DNA of 40,691 bases from Planctomycetaceae bacterium (GTDB lineage: Bacteria; Planctomycetota; Phycisphaerae; Phycisphaerales; UBA1924). The notes under the pieces are model-generated. The model was not told the origin of the DNA, ran no database searches, and saw nothing but the letters and a program-made list of their open reading frames with translations. Below, piece after piece: positions 34,292 through 40,691 of this stretch. The position numbers and the translations under genes were made by a program. Position 1 is the stretch's first letter; each line of letters opens with the position of its first letter. The stretch lies in the NCBI GenBank assembly GCA_027487735.1, contig JAIYDA010000131.1:1-40691 (forward strand). Reading direction: 5' to 3'.

Positions 34292-34825
34292 TCACCCGCG
34301 GCCCGCGGTACCTGCCGCGACATCAGCCTCGGTGGCGCTCCGCATGGCGATCGCGTTCACTACACGCGTAAACGCTTGAATATCCCGCTCAGAGACGTTG
34401 TGGAGTCGACGATGCAGGGCGCGTTCGATGATCCCTCGGCCCGTGCTCACCACCTCTCGCCCTCGAGGCGTGATTGTCAGGCTGAAACGCCTCAAGTCAC
34501 CAGGTACGGCGTCGCGTTGCAGGAAGCCGTTCGCCTCAGCTCGCTTGACCAGCGCGGTGATCGTCGGCCTTGGCGTCGCCAGCGCACGCGCCAGCGTTGA
34601 CGGCTGATCGTGTGTGTCCAGCAGACTGAGCAGGAACAGCGTCTTGTGGTCCAGAGACAAGCGGGCGAGTTCGGGCTCGGCCGACGAAAGCAGGTCCGTC
34701 AGCCCCGCGATGTTCGCCAGCAGCAGCGACCACACATCGGCAATCCGGTTCGCGGACTCGCCGGGTGCCGCTTGTGCGGATGGACGCGAAGATGTTCGGA
34801 GGCGACTACTTGCCACGTCGATCAT
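34292..34825 (-). CDS. MarR-family transcriptional regulator
   Basis: A 177-residue winged-helix regulator. The core is DHKTLFLLSLLDTHD, followed by a recognition helix region (TPRPTITALVKRAEANGFLQR) and a wing DLRRFSLTITPRG, standard for MarR. The N-terminal 25 residues are Ser/Ala/Pro-rich. Such proteins usually repress a divergent detoxification or efflux gene and respond to phenolics or oxidants. It is divergent from an SDR gene, with a 23-base dyad between them (34835-34857) that fits a MarR operator. The start ATG at 34825 is clear. The ligand is unknown. Confidence 0.9.
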   Translation of the reverse strand: MIDVASSRLRTSSRPSAQAAPGESANRIADVWSLLLANIAGLTDLLSSAEPELARLSLDHKTLFLLSLLDTHDQPSTLARALATPRPTITALVKRAEANGFLQRDAVPGDLRRFSLTITPRGREVVSTGRGIIERALHRRLHNVSERDIQAFTRVVNAIAMRSATEADVAAGTAGRG

Positions 34826-34834
34826 TCCGGTATA

Positions 34835-34857
34835 AACTATTTGATACTGAAGTAGTT
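34835..34857. promoter_or_regulatory. candidate MarR operator between marR and SDR genes
   Basis: A 23-base imperfect inverted repeat with outer arms AACTA and TAGTT lies in the 64-base divergent spacer. It overlaps TTGATA (34841-34846), a possible -35 for the SDR gene, and TATAC on the other strand near marR. This position would allow the regulator to block both promoters. The size matches MarR dimer sites. Confidence 0.6.
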
Positions 34858-34889
34858 CGCACCATCAAACCTCCGCGGAGCCTTGTCGC

Positions 34890-35729
34890 GTGAAGTCCCA
34901 CACTGTACTCATCACAGGTTCGTCCACCGGGATCGGAAAAGCGACAGCGATTGAGTTCGCCCGGCGGGGCTGGAACGTCGCCGCCTCGATGCGCTCCCCG
35001 CAATCATCCACACTCGCGACCGATCACGGCGAGTTGTTCACCCCCTGCCTGGACGTGACCGACCCCGCCTCGATCCGCGAGACGATCAGTGCCACGCTGG
35101 ATCGGTTCGGCGCGATCGACGCCCTGGTGAACAATGCGGGATTCATGCTCATGGGCCCTCTGGAAGCTTGGCGGGAGGGGCAGCTTGAGGCGCAGTTCAA
35201 CACCAATCTCTTCGGGCTGGTCAACGTGACCCGTGCGGTGCTTCCGGCAATGCGCCGCGCCGGCGGCGGGACGATAGTGAACATCTCGTCCATCGGCGGT
35301 CGCATCGGCTTCCCGCTCGGGTCGGCCTATCACGCGACGAAGTTCGCCGTGGAGGGCCTGAGCGAGTCCCTTCGCTACGAACTCGCGCCGCTGAACATCC
35401 GCGTCAAGGTCGTCGAACCTGGCGGCATTCGGACAGACTTCGTGAAGCGCGGCCTCCAGTGGGTCGAGCTCCCCGACTATGCCCGCACCGCGATCCCGAT
35501 GAAGCGCCTCATGGGCGAAGTCGATCGCTTCGCCCCCGGGCCTGAGCCCGTTGCCCAAACCGTCGTCAAGGCGACTCTCGACCGCTCCTCCAAACTCCGC
35601 TATGCCGCAAAGCCGGGCCCGTTCCTGCTGCTTCACCGCCTGCTCCCGGACGCTGCCTGGAGATGCATGATGTCAGGGATTCTCGGGTGGTACCGCAGGC
35701 CCGAGCACGTGCGACCAACCGCATCGTAA
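34890..35729 (+). CDS. short-chain dehydrogenase/reductase (classical SDR)
   Basis: A 279-residue NAD(P)-dependent oxidoreductase. The cofactor motif TGSSTGIGKA (9-18), the NNAG at 81-84 and the active site, with Ser in NISSIGG (131-137) and Tyr147/Lys151 (AYHATK), are all present. ARRGWNVAASMRSP suggests a preference for NADP (Arg at 35 after the second strand). The GTG start at 34890 has CGGAG about nine bases upstream. The divergent MarR gene suggests induction by an aromatic or oxidising compound. The substrate is unknown; many such SDRs are annotated as oxidoreductases or quinone/aldehyde reductases. It ends in a 196-base spacer carrying hairpin repeat copy 2. Confidence 0.92.
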   Translation: MKSHTVLITGSSTGIGKATAIEFARRGWNVAASMRSPQSSTLATDHGELFTPCLDVTDPASIRETISATLDRFGAIDALVNNAGFMLMGPLEAWREGQLEAQFNTNLFGLVNVTRAVLPAMRRAGGGTIVNISSIGGRIGFPLGSAYHATKFAVEGLSESLRYELAPLNIRVKVVEPGGIRTDFVKRGLQWVELPDYARTAIPMKRLMGEVDRFAPGPEPVAQTVVKATLDRSSKLRYAAKPGPFLLLHRLLPDAAWRCMMSGILGWYRRPEHVRPTAS

Positions 35730-35824
35730 AGCCAATGGCCAGCCCGCACCTGATCCCGAGGACCCCGCCGCAACCGCCGGAACGCCGCATCGACACTCGG
35801 TATCTCTCGGTCATTGGAAAGAAA

Positions 35825-35896
35825 GTCGTCACACCACCCCCTCTCCTCTATCCGCATAACCCCCGGGTCTTGCGACCCGGGGGTTGTCGTCTTTGG
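35825..35896. repeat. 72-bp repeat copy 2 with perfect 12-bp hairpin
   Basis: The unit starts GTCGTCAC, runs through CCTCTATCCGCAT, a perfect hairpin of arms AACCCCCGGGTC and GACCCGGGGGTT (35858-35885), and ends GTCGTCTTTGG. It has the same order and orientation as the copies at 37723 and 38280. It lies between the convergent SDR and hydrolase genes. The remaining spacer holds nothing recognisable. Confidence 0.85.
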
Positions 35897-35925
35897 TCGG
35901 TTCGTGCGGGTTTCAGGCGAGGCGT

Positions 35926-36828
35926 TCAAGCGGACGGGATGACATCAGCGCCACGCGTAGGTGCCGGCGACCACACTTCCTGCAGGTGCTGCGTGATGGC
36001 TTGGAGGACCTCTTCGGGCTTCTCCTCCTGAAGGAAGTGTCCGGAGTCGAACTCGATGACCCGGGCGCGCGTCAGGTGGCTCCGCCACTTCTCCAGAGCG
36101 TCGAGCTTGAAGGCAGGATCACGCTTTCCCCAAAGGACGAGCGTTGGCTTGTTGGCCACAGCGTCTCGGCGGCTCCATAGCGAGGCGTACCAGTCGCTCG
36201 AATCGCGGAGCGCCTTGGCCAGCCCCCAGAGCCCGTGACGGGTCTGCGGGCGCGGGTATGGTGCCAGATACGCCTCATGCAGAGAGCGTGTGAGGACCGA
36301 CTTGTCAGCGAACATTGACTTGAGCAGCACGCGGGGCGACACGTTCATGCGCAGGTAGAGGAACCGGCCGAGCGGCGTTGACATCAACGCGCCGACGCGG
36401 GCCGCGGGCGTGCCCTTCGTTTCCCACATCCACGTGTTGAACAAGACGAGTGAACGGACCTGGTCCGGATGCTCAATAGCGTGGCTCAGGCCGATGGGCC
36501 CGCCGAAGTCATTGACCACGAGCGTGCAGACGTTGACTTGAAGGTGCTCGATCAAACGCGACAGATTCTTCGCGTGATCCTGGGGCGAGTATGACCACGT
36601 TTCCGGCTTGTCTGACTTGCCGAATCCAATATGATCCATGGCGATGACGCGATGCCGGCGGGACAGGGAAGCGATGAGTCGGCGGTACACGTACGACCAG
36701 ACCGGGGTACCATGCACCATCACGACGGCGGGGCCTGTGCCCACGTCAACATAATGCATGCGCCCGCCGTCCACTTCAAGGAAGCGCGGGGCGAACGGGT
36801 AGTCGGTGTTCAGTGGTGGCTTACTCAT
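35926..36828 (-). CDS. alpha/beta hydrolase, haloalkane dehalogenase-like
   Basis: A 300-residue alpha/beta-hydrolase-fold enzyme. HGTPVWSYVYRR (39-50) gives the oxyanion region, VNDFGGPIG the nucleophile elbow with Asp107, LWGKRDPAF the acid Asp237, and DSGHFLQEE the His264. An Asp nucleophile rather than Ser is the hallmark of haloalkane dehalogenases and epoxide hydrolases. The Trp that normally follows the nucleophile in dehalogenases is Phe here, so dehalogenase activity is uncertain. The ATG at 36828 overlaps the TetR gene stop as TGATG, so translation is coupled and the TetR regulator probably controls this gene. A GTG one codon earlier is possible. Confidence 0.88.
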   Translation of the reverse strand: MSKPPLNTDYPFAPRFLEVDGGRMHYVDVGTGPAVVMVHGTPVWSYVYRRLIASLSRRHRVIAMDHIGFGKSDKPETWSYSPQDHAKNLSRLIEHLQVNVCTLVVNDFGGPIGLSHAIEHPDQVRSLVLFNTWMWETKGTPAARVGALMSTPLGRFLYLRMNVSPRVLLKSMFADKSVLTRSLHEAYLAPYPRPQTRHGLWGLAKALRDSSDWYASLWSRRDAVANKPTLVLWGKRDPAFKLDALEKWRSHLTRARVIEFDSGHFLQEEKPEEVLQAITQHLQEVWSPAPTRGADVIPSA

Positions 36829-37445
36829 CACTTTCGTCTCCTGGGTGTGCCCGGCGGGTCGGTCGGGATTGCTCTCGGCGTGCGGAAGCGCTGCGCGAGC
36901 TCCGCAGCGACCGCGTCGATCGGGAAGTTCTTCGGGTCGAGCAGGTAGTGCTGAGCGCTGCCGTCAATCGCCGCGAACAACGCGGCCCCGCGGCCATCGG
37001 CGACCTCGCCGGTGCGAGCGAGAAGAAGCTGGTCAATGCGCTTCCGAGCAGCTTGCGCGGCTCGGCGAATGATCCGATCGACGTCCGGCGACCCCGATGG
37101 GTGGACGCGAAGCTGATGGAACAGTCGCCAGAACCTCGGATTCGCCCTGACGGTCGCAAAGGCACTCTTGATCAAGGCCTCCACCGGGTCTCGATCTGCA
37201 CCAGCGGAGTCCGCCACGTCGCGCCGTACCTCGGCGAGCGCGTCGTTGACGAGGGTCGCCATCATCTCGTCTTTGCTCCGGAAGTAGCGGTATGCGAGCC
37301 CGAGTGACACGCCCGCTGCAGCGGCGATATCGCGAGAGGTCGTGCTCGCATACCCCCGCTCAGCAAAGCACGTCAGGGCGGCATCGAGCAGCCGCTCCCG
37401 AGCGCGGTCTCTGACGGCTTTGAGCTGTTCGGGTGATCTCGCCAT
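36828..37445 (-). CDS. TetR-family transcriptional regulator
   Basis: A 205-residue TetR/AcrR-type repressor. The HTH is RLLDAALTCFAERGY, then TTSRDIAAAAGVSLGLAYRYF followed by SKDEMMATLV, within residues 15-66. The C-terminal domain is a Leu/Ala-rich helical ligand domain and ends in a basic tail (PRRRK). It is co-transcribed with the alpha/beta hydrolase downstream (TGATG overlap). A dyad ATGAACA-N2-TGTTCAT begins four bases upstream of the ATG (37449-37464) and is the probable auto-operator. No Shine-Dalgarno sequence fits in the short leader. The ligand is unknown. Confidence 0.93.
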   Translation of the reverse strand: MARSPEQLKAVRDRARERLLDAALTCFAERGYASTTSRDIAAAAGVSLGLAYRYFRSKDEMMATLVNDALAEVRRDVADSAGADRDPVEALIKSAFATVRANPRFWRLFHQLRVHPSGSPDVDRIIRRAAQAARKRIDQLLLARTGEVADGRGAALFAAIDGSAQHYLLDPKNFPIDAVAAELAQRFRTPRAIPTDPPGTPRRRK

Positions 37446-37448
37446 AAA

Positions 37449-37468
37449 ATGAACAGTTGTTCATTCTA
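37449..37468 (-). promoter_or_regulatory. TetR operator overlapping promoter -10 box
   Basis: A perfect inverted repeat of seven-base arms (ATGAACA and TGTTCAT, two-base spacer) spans 37449-37464. On the transcribed strand TAGAAT (37463-37468) precedes it and resembles a -10 box. Transcription would then begin inside the operator, leaving a leader of only a few bases, so the mRNA may be leaderless or nearly so. Confidence 0.7.
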
Positions 37469-37722
37469 GGCGCGTCTCGACATCAAGGCCAGTCTCGTGC
37501 GAGGCTTGGCGTGAAGCGATGAGACGGCATCGCCGGACTTATCGCGTCTGTGCTGGTGAGATCGGCCGTTGGCTCTACCCGCTCCCGGCGCGGCCGATCG
37601 GCGGGCTGTCCGGAGAATCGTGCGATCGTGCGCAGTTTCTCGGGTCGCGTCACCGAAACACGCTTCACACCTCACCGGGTCTCGACATCCCGGCCTCGTG
37701 TCTCCGGGGCTCTGAACTCCCC
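37469..37722. other. spacer with no recognised gene
   Basis: The 254 bases between the TetR promoter and repeat copy 3 contain only short frames without family-like content on either strand. Together with the repeat and the 87 bases after it, this makes a 417-base gap between the divergent tetR and cupin genes. Rearranged remnants of a lost gene are possible, but I cannot identify one. Confidence 0.6.
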
Positions 37723-37794
37723 GTTGTCGGGCCACCCTGCTTCCTCTATTCGATAACCCCCGAGTCGTGAGACTCGGGGGTTTGTCGTCTTTGG
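37723..37794. repeat. 72-bp repeat copy 3 with perfect 12-bp hairpin
   Basis: Same layout as copy 2: GTTGTCGGG-type start, CCTCTATTCGAT, perfect arms AACCCCCGAGTC and GACTCGGGGGTT (37755-37782) with GTGA loop, and TTGTCGTCTTTGG end. It sits between divergent genes (tetR and cupin), where a plain transcription terminator would not be expected. Confidence 0.85.
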
Positions 37795-37881
37795 CGACTT
37801 GCCAGGTGCGATGAGAACCCATCGGCGAGTCGTTGCTTCTGCGCGCTGCCGGGTTGCTTGCGCGATGGTCTATGATGCGCG

Positions 37882-38211
37882 ATGCGGATCGACGGCACTC
37901 CATTCGGCGTCACGGATTGGTCGGCGGTTGAGCCGACGGTGCATCCCGGCCAGACCGGCACCGCAGTGTGGCGGACGAGACAGTTCGGGGAGATCCGTGT
38001 GCGGATGGTCGAGTATTCACCGCGATATGTCGCAGACCACTGGTGCAGCAAGGGGCACATCGTGCTTTGCGTCCAGGGCGAGCTTGAGACGGAACTGAGC
38101 GACGGGCGGATCATCAGGCTGATCCCCGGGCAGAGCTATCAGGTGGCCGACGGGGCCGAGCCTCATCGTTCGCGCAGCGAGGGCGGAGCCCGATTGTTCA
38201 TCGTCGATTGA
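37882..38211 (+). CDS. DHCW-motif cupin-fold protein
   Basis: A 109-residue single-domain cupin. It begins MRIDGTPFGVTDWSAVEPT and ends RLFIVD, as in the small family called DHCW-motif cupin proteins. The name-giving motif region is ADHWCSKGH (about 51-59), with Glu in GELETEL and His in EPHRSR completing a likely metal site. The function of the family is not established. The gene is an isolated single-gene module between repeat copies 3 and 4, on the opposite strand to tetR. The ATG at 37882 has only a weak Shine-Dalgarno sequence. Confidence 0.92.
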   Translation: MRIDGTPFGVTDWSAVEPTVHPGQTGTAVWRTRQFGEIRVRMVEYSPRYVADHWCSKGHIVLCVQGELETELSDGRIIRLIPGQSYQVADGAEPHRSRSEGGARLFIVD

Positions 38212-38279
38212 CGGCAAAGCGGCACCGGCACGGCATCGCACCCCGAGTCAATGCGACTCCGAGCGACTCCCAGAGGCAT

Positions 38280-38350
38280 GTCGTCACGCTGCCCCTCATC
38301 CTCTATTCGATGAACCCCCGGGTCGCGAGACTCGGGTGTTTTGCGTTGGG
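38280..38350. repeat. 71-bp repeat copy 4 with degenerate hairpin
   Basis: The unit starts GTCGTCAC, contains CCTCTATTCGAT (38300-38311) and arms AACCCCCGGGTC / GACTCGGGTGTT (38313-38340) with one mismatch and one G.T pair, ending TTGCGTTGGG. Orientation is as in the other copies. It lies 68 bases after the cupin gene; those 68 bases hold nothing recognisable. Confidence 0.8.
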
Positions 38351-38666
38351 CTGGCTTCTCGCGTGAGGCGGCGCAGACTGTTGAACAGAGTTTTCGTTTG
38401 GTCTCGCCTTCATTCGCGACGGGAGGGACCGCTCACTTACGGTGGCGCGTTCATGATGTTCTCGGCTTCGCGTCTTCGCACAGCACCTTCAACGCATATG
38501 CGGCTGACTCCGGTTTGCTGGGCCCGGTAGAGGTCTTCCGTCGAGATGAGGCCGCTCTCGTCGATGTCGGCCACGAACGTTTCACCGACTGCCGACTGGT
38601 TGCTTGCGATGGCTGCAACGTTGGGCGATAGCCCGGGAGCCATAGCTCTGAAGAGTCCGGGCACCG
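38351..38666. other. spacer with no recognised gene, downstream of the truncated GH31
   Basis: On the minus strand a reading frame continues beyond the GH31 fragment in another phase (ending near 38437, with DIDESGLISTEDLYRAQQ), but it does not match the sequence expected of a GH31 continuation. The plus-strand frames are not family-like. It probably represents rearranged DNA joining the repeat to the truncated gene. Confidence 0.5.
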
Positions 38667-39035
38667 TCACTCCCAGGCAAAGGAGTCCTCGTTGGAGAGC
38701 GTCGTGAACCGCCCTGTTCGTTCCAGCGGGCCTGCCACCAGTCCTGTGCCATACAGGTTGCTCCCCGGCGGCACGGGGACCGTCACTCGGACGCTGTTGG
38801 GCATCGTCGTGAAGACGGGCAAAGTCGCCCAGCCCGCAGGTGGCGCACCGAGACTGGGCCAATCGCCCTCGATCGCGACCGATGGCTCGGCTGCCAACCG
38901 TGACGAGGGCGACTCATAGACGCGAACAACATCTGTGGCTCTGGGCTCGGCGACAATCCCTGCAACTGAACTGCAAGATGCCAACGTGAGGACTGCGATC
39001 GCTGCCCATGCAGGGCGTGGGCGGCGGCTCGTCAT
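38667..39035 (-). pseudogene. truncated GH31 glycoside hydrolase lipoprotein (N-terminal fragment)
   Basis: A 122-residue frame beginning MTSRRPRPAWAAIAVLTLASC, with a lipoprotein signal (LASC lipobox). It then has LPVFTTMPNSVRVTVPVPPG, followed by a GH31-like N-terminal segment SNLYGTGLVAGPLERTGR, and FTTLSNEDSFAWE just before the stop. In GH31 alpha-glucosidases this marks the N-terminal beta-sandwich, and the protein normally continues for more than 600 residues with the catalytic barrel, which is absent. No continuation was found in the other two frames, so it looks deleted by rearrangement near repeat copy 4 rather than frameshifted. It might still be expressed as a small lipoprotein. 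Confidence 0.6.
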
Positions 39036-39150
39036 CGTGCTGCGATGTCGAAATGAAGTCAGTTGTTCACCTGGAGAACGAAGACGGCTTGCCGGTTTGC
39101 ATCGAGCGGCCTCTTGGCAAGCCCAAGGCACCGCTGACCGATAGAGCCCG

Positions 39151-39612
39151 TCACTGCTTCAGTGCGCTGGCTGCGATCTGGGGGCGCCGATGATTCGTTG
39201 ACTCGGTGTGTCGTGGCGTGCCCACATGTTCGGGCCCGGCAGGAGATCGTTCCAACGTCTCACGCTGCCACTTCAGGCCCCATGCATTGAGCGGGCGCAG
39301 GGTCTCGAGCAACTCGTCGGCGTGCTCGGTCAGGGAGTACTCCACCTTCGGTGGCACGACGGGAAAGACCGTCCGATTGATCAATCCGTCCGCTTCGAGC
39401 TCACGGAGCTGCTGGGTGAGCATGCGCTGCGAGGCTTGGGGAGTGAGTCGCTTGAGCTCGCTGAAGCGTTTGGTTCCCGAGGTGAGATGGTACAGAAGCA
39501 TGGGTTTCCACCTGCCACCCAGAACCGCGATGGCAACCTCAATCCCGCAGACACTCTTGCGTTGCACGTCGCGCTTCAGGGGTCGGTTGGCTTTCGGGGT
39601 TCTTGCTGGCAT
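39151..39612 (-). CDS. HxlR-family transcriptional regulator
   Basis: A 153-residue winged-helix regulator. CGIEVAIAVLGGRWKPMLLY (22-41) with the conserved Cys22 opens the HxlR domain, followed by KRFSELKRLTPQASQRMLT and LRELEADGLINRTVF, then the wing PPKVEYSLTEHADEL. HxlR proteins often sense electrophiles or quinones by Cys modification. It is divergent from an NmrA-like reductase, a layout shared with QorR/YodB-type pairs that control quinone or nitro reductases. AAGGAA precedes the ATG at 39612. The C-terminal 30 residues are polar and family-variable. Confidence 0.93.
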   Translation of the reverse strand: MPARTPKANRPLKRDVQRKSVCGIEVAIAVLGGRWKPMLLYHLTSGTKRFSELKRLTPQASQRMLTQQLRELEADGLINRTVFPVVPPKVEYSLTEHADELLETLRPLNAWGLKWQRETLERSPAGPEHVGTPRHTESTNHRRPQIAASALKQ

Positions 39613-39713
39613 GCTGGTTCCTTTTTTTATCTACGCCACATTATTGTACGTACTTGTCGTCGCTTGTGCTCTGAGTGATACTTCCGTGTCCACTCAACCA
39701 AGGAGCAACAATC
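39613..39713. promoter_or_regulatory. divergent hxlR/NmrA-like control region
   Basis: The 101-base spacer holds the 8-base palindrome GTACGTAC at 39646-39653 in an AT-rich context (ATTATT before it), a good place for an HxlR-family site controlling both genes. AAGGAG at 39700-39705, eight bases before the ATG at 39714, decides the reductase start. Confidence 0.5.
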
Positions 39714-40607
39714 ATGTCCGCAACTGTTCTTGCCTTGTTTGGCGCCACTGGTGTTCAAGGAGCTCCAATCGTTCGTCATGCCCGTGCTGCGGGGTTTCGC
39801 GTCCACGCGCTTGTCCGCGACGCCGGTCGCCTCTCGACACCGGTCGACTCCGTTGTCATCGGCGACGTCGATCAACGCGACTCGGTGCGTCGTGTTCTTG
39901 AGGGGGCGAACGCCGCGAGCATCCACCTCCCGATCGACTTCGACTCTGATCGCGCCTCAGCTCGGCTGGACACGATTCTGGAGGCCGCCCGGCTCGCTGG
40001 GGTCACGCGGCTGGTTTACAACGTCGCGGGTCCGGTCCCCGCGAGCCCAACGGGCTTGGCTGCGCTGGACCTGAATCTCAAGCGCGTCCAGGCGATTCGC
40101 TCGTTCTCGGCGGACTGCGTGGTGCTGGTGCCTCAACTCTATCTTGACAACATGCTGGCGCCGTGGTGCGTCGCGGCGATCTGTGCAGGAGTGCTGGCCT
40201 ACCCGCCGTTGCCCGCAGACTTTGCAGTAGGCTGGACGAGCACGGGCGACTTTGCCCGCCTTGCCGTTGCCGCCGTGGCAGATCGGACGCTGCCCGGGGG
40301 TGTCTTTGACGCAGTGGCCTCGCGCGACAATGCAAGCTCGGTCGCGGCGGTACTCCAGCGCTCCCGGGGATATGACGTGCGATTTACTCCGTCCACGCTC
40401 GACGTGTTTACTGAGGGCCTTGCCCGAGCGCTGGGCGAACGGGACGCCGAGGCGATTGCAGGCTTTTACCGCTGGATGCTCGAGGACGGTGAGCCGTTTC
40501 CAGTCGTCGACAGTGCTTTCCGTGCGTTTGGGGTACAGCCCGTCACGATGAAAGAGTGGGTGCAGTCCCAGACGGTGTGGATCGCAAAGAGTCGACAGCC
40601 GAGTTGA
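39714..40607 (+). CDS. NmrA-like NAD(P)-binding protein, probable quinone or related reductase
   Basis: A 297-residue atypical SDR. The cofactor motif is LFGATGVQGAPIV (8-20), followed by ALVRDAGRLS, with Arg as NADP contact, and VTRLVYNVAGP. There is no classical Tyr-x3-Lys pair, as in NmrA/QOR2-type proteins. I use the ATG at 39714 after AAGGAG rather than the upstream in-frame start. Its divergent HxlR neighbour suggests redox- or electrophile-induced expression, and by analogy a quinone reductase role. The C-terminus shows YRWMLEDGEPFPV, typical of the family's substrate-domain end. Confidence 0.9.
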   Translation: MSATVLALFGATGVQGAPIVRHARAAGFRVHALVRDAGRLSTPVDSVVIGDVDQRDSVRRVLEGANAASIHLPIDFDSDRASARLDTILEAARLAGVTRLVYNVAGPVPASPTGLAALDLNLKRVQAIRSFSADCVVLVPQLYLDNMLAPWCVAAICAGVLAYPPLPADFAVGWTSTGDFARLAVAAVADRTLPGGVFDAVASRDNASSVAAVLQRSRGYDVRFTPSTLDVFTEGLARALGERDAEAIAGFYRWMLEDGEPFPVVDSAFRAFGVQPVTMKEWVQSQTVWIAKSRQPS

Positions 40608-40691
40608 AGCCGTTGGATGACCGCATCTGGGCGCAGTGTCTCCGGGTCTGCGAAGAGCACGTGGCCAAGACCAGTCGCCGACCGCTCTTGC
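40577..40691 (+). CDS. possible start of an unrecognised gene, truncated by window end
   Basis: From a GTG at 40577 (or TTG at 40604) a frame stays open to the last base and encodes a polar, helix-prone sequence (LKPLDDRIWAQCLRVCEEH). It would overlap the reductase 3' end by about 30 bases. No family can be assigned from 38 residues, and no good Shine-Dalgarno sequence is visible. Confidence 0.3.
   Translation, partial: MDRKESTAELKPLDDRIWAQCLRVCEEHVAKTSRRPLL

Noticed and set aside
34175-38350. The 72-bp repeats as integron attC sites
   Set aside because: They lack terminal RYYYAAC/GTTRRRY boxes and the two-box bulged stem, the hairpin has only 12-bp arms, and no integrase gene is in the window. 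A covariance-model search would settle it.
38437-38862. A frameshifted continuation of the GH31 fragment
   Set aside because: The other-frame sequence does not resemble the next GH31 segment, so truncation by rearrangement fits better than a frameshift.

Overview
The window is GC-rich chromosomal DNA, densely coded, from a bacterium with an outer envelope and an elaborate exported polysaccharide. Three features fit a planctomycete-like (Phycisphaerae-type) organism: a complete heptose-nucleotide pathway inside a Wzx/Wzy-type cluster, a very large secreted fibronectin-III/beta-helix protein, and a membrane-anchored SurA/PpiD-like protein without an evident isomerase domain. The lineage is inference only, since no 16S or other marker gene is present.

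Region 1 (1-6937) is housekeeping: the 3' part of an M29 aminopeptidase, pyruvate kinase followed upstream by an orphan solute-binding protein, a lone 2-oxoacid dehydrogenase E1 alpha subunit, and a NifS/IscS-type cysteine desulfurase. The desulfurase is bracketed by two purine/pyrimidine-skewed intergenic elements with inverted arms.

Region 2 (7046-26838) is a leftward directon of about 20 kb for polysaccharide synthesis. Many junctions are 4-base ATGA overlaps. In transcription order it encodes a flippase, a double GT4 glycosyltransferase in one chain, an O-antigen-ligase/polymerase-like protein, two GT2 enzymes, a hexapeptide acetyltransferase, a Gfo/Idh/MocA oxidoreductase, an epimerase, a GT4, then the four steps to a GDP-D-glycero-D-manno-heptose-type donor (HddA kinase, GmhA isomerase, HddC-like nucleotidyltransferase, GmhB-like phosphatase). 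These are interspersed with a second epimerase and followed by another GT4, a Phd/PIN toxin-antitoxin pair and galE. The phosphatase is fused to a Nudix domain and lacks the usual GmhB zinc cysteines. A cluster of repeated half-sites and a palindrome lies just upstream of the first gene.

Region 3 (27022-34163) holds the giant secreted FnIII/beta-helix protein, a Fur-family regulator with histidine-rich ends, the SurA/PpiD-like membrane protein, and an initiator tRNA gene with its own promoter.

Region 4 (34164-40691) is accessory in character. It has small regulator-plus-enzyme modules (MarR/SDR, TetR/alpha-beta hydrolase, a DHCW-motif cupin, HxlR/NmrA-like reductase) and a truncated GH31 lipoprotein. 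Three direct repeats of about 72 bp, each containing a 12-bp-arm hairpin, separate some of these modules. A fourth, shorter copy lies immediately downstream of the tRNA. The layout resembles a tRNA-anchored cassette array, but I see no integrase or classical attC boxes. It is the best candidate here for something undescribed.
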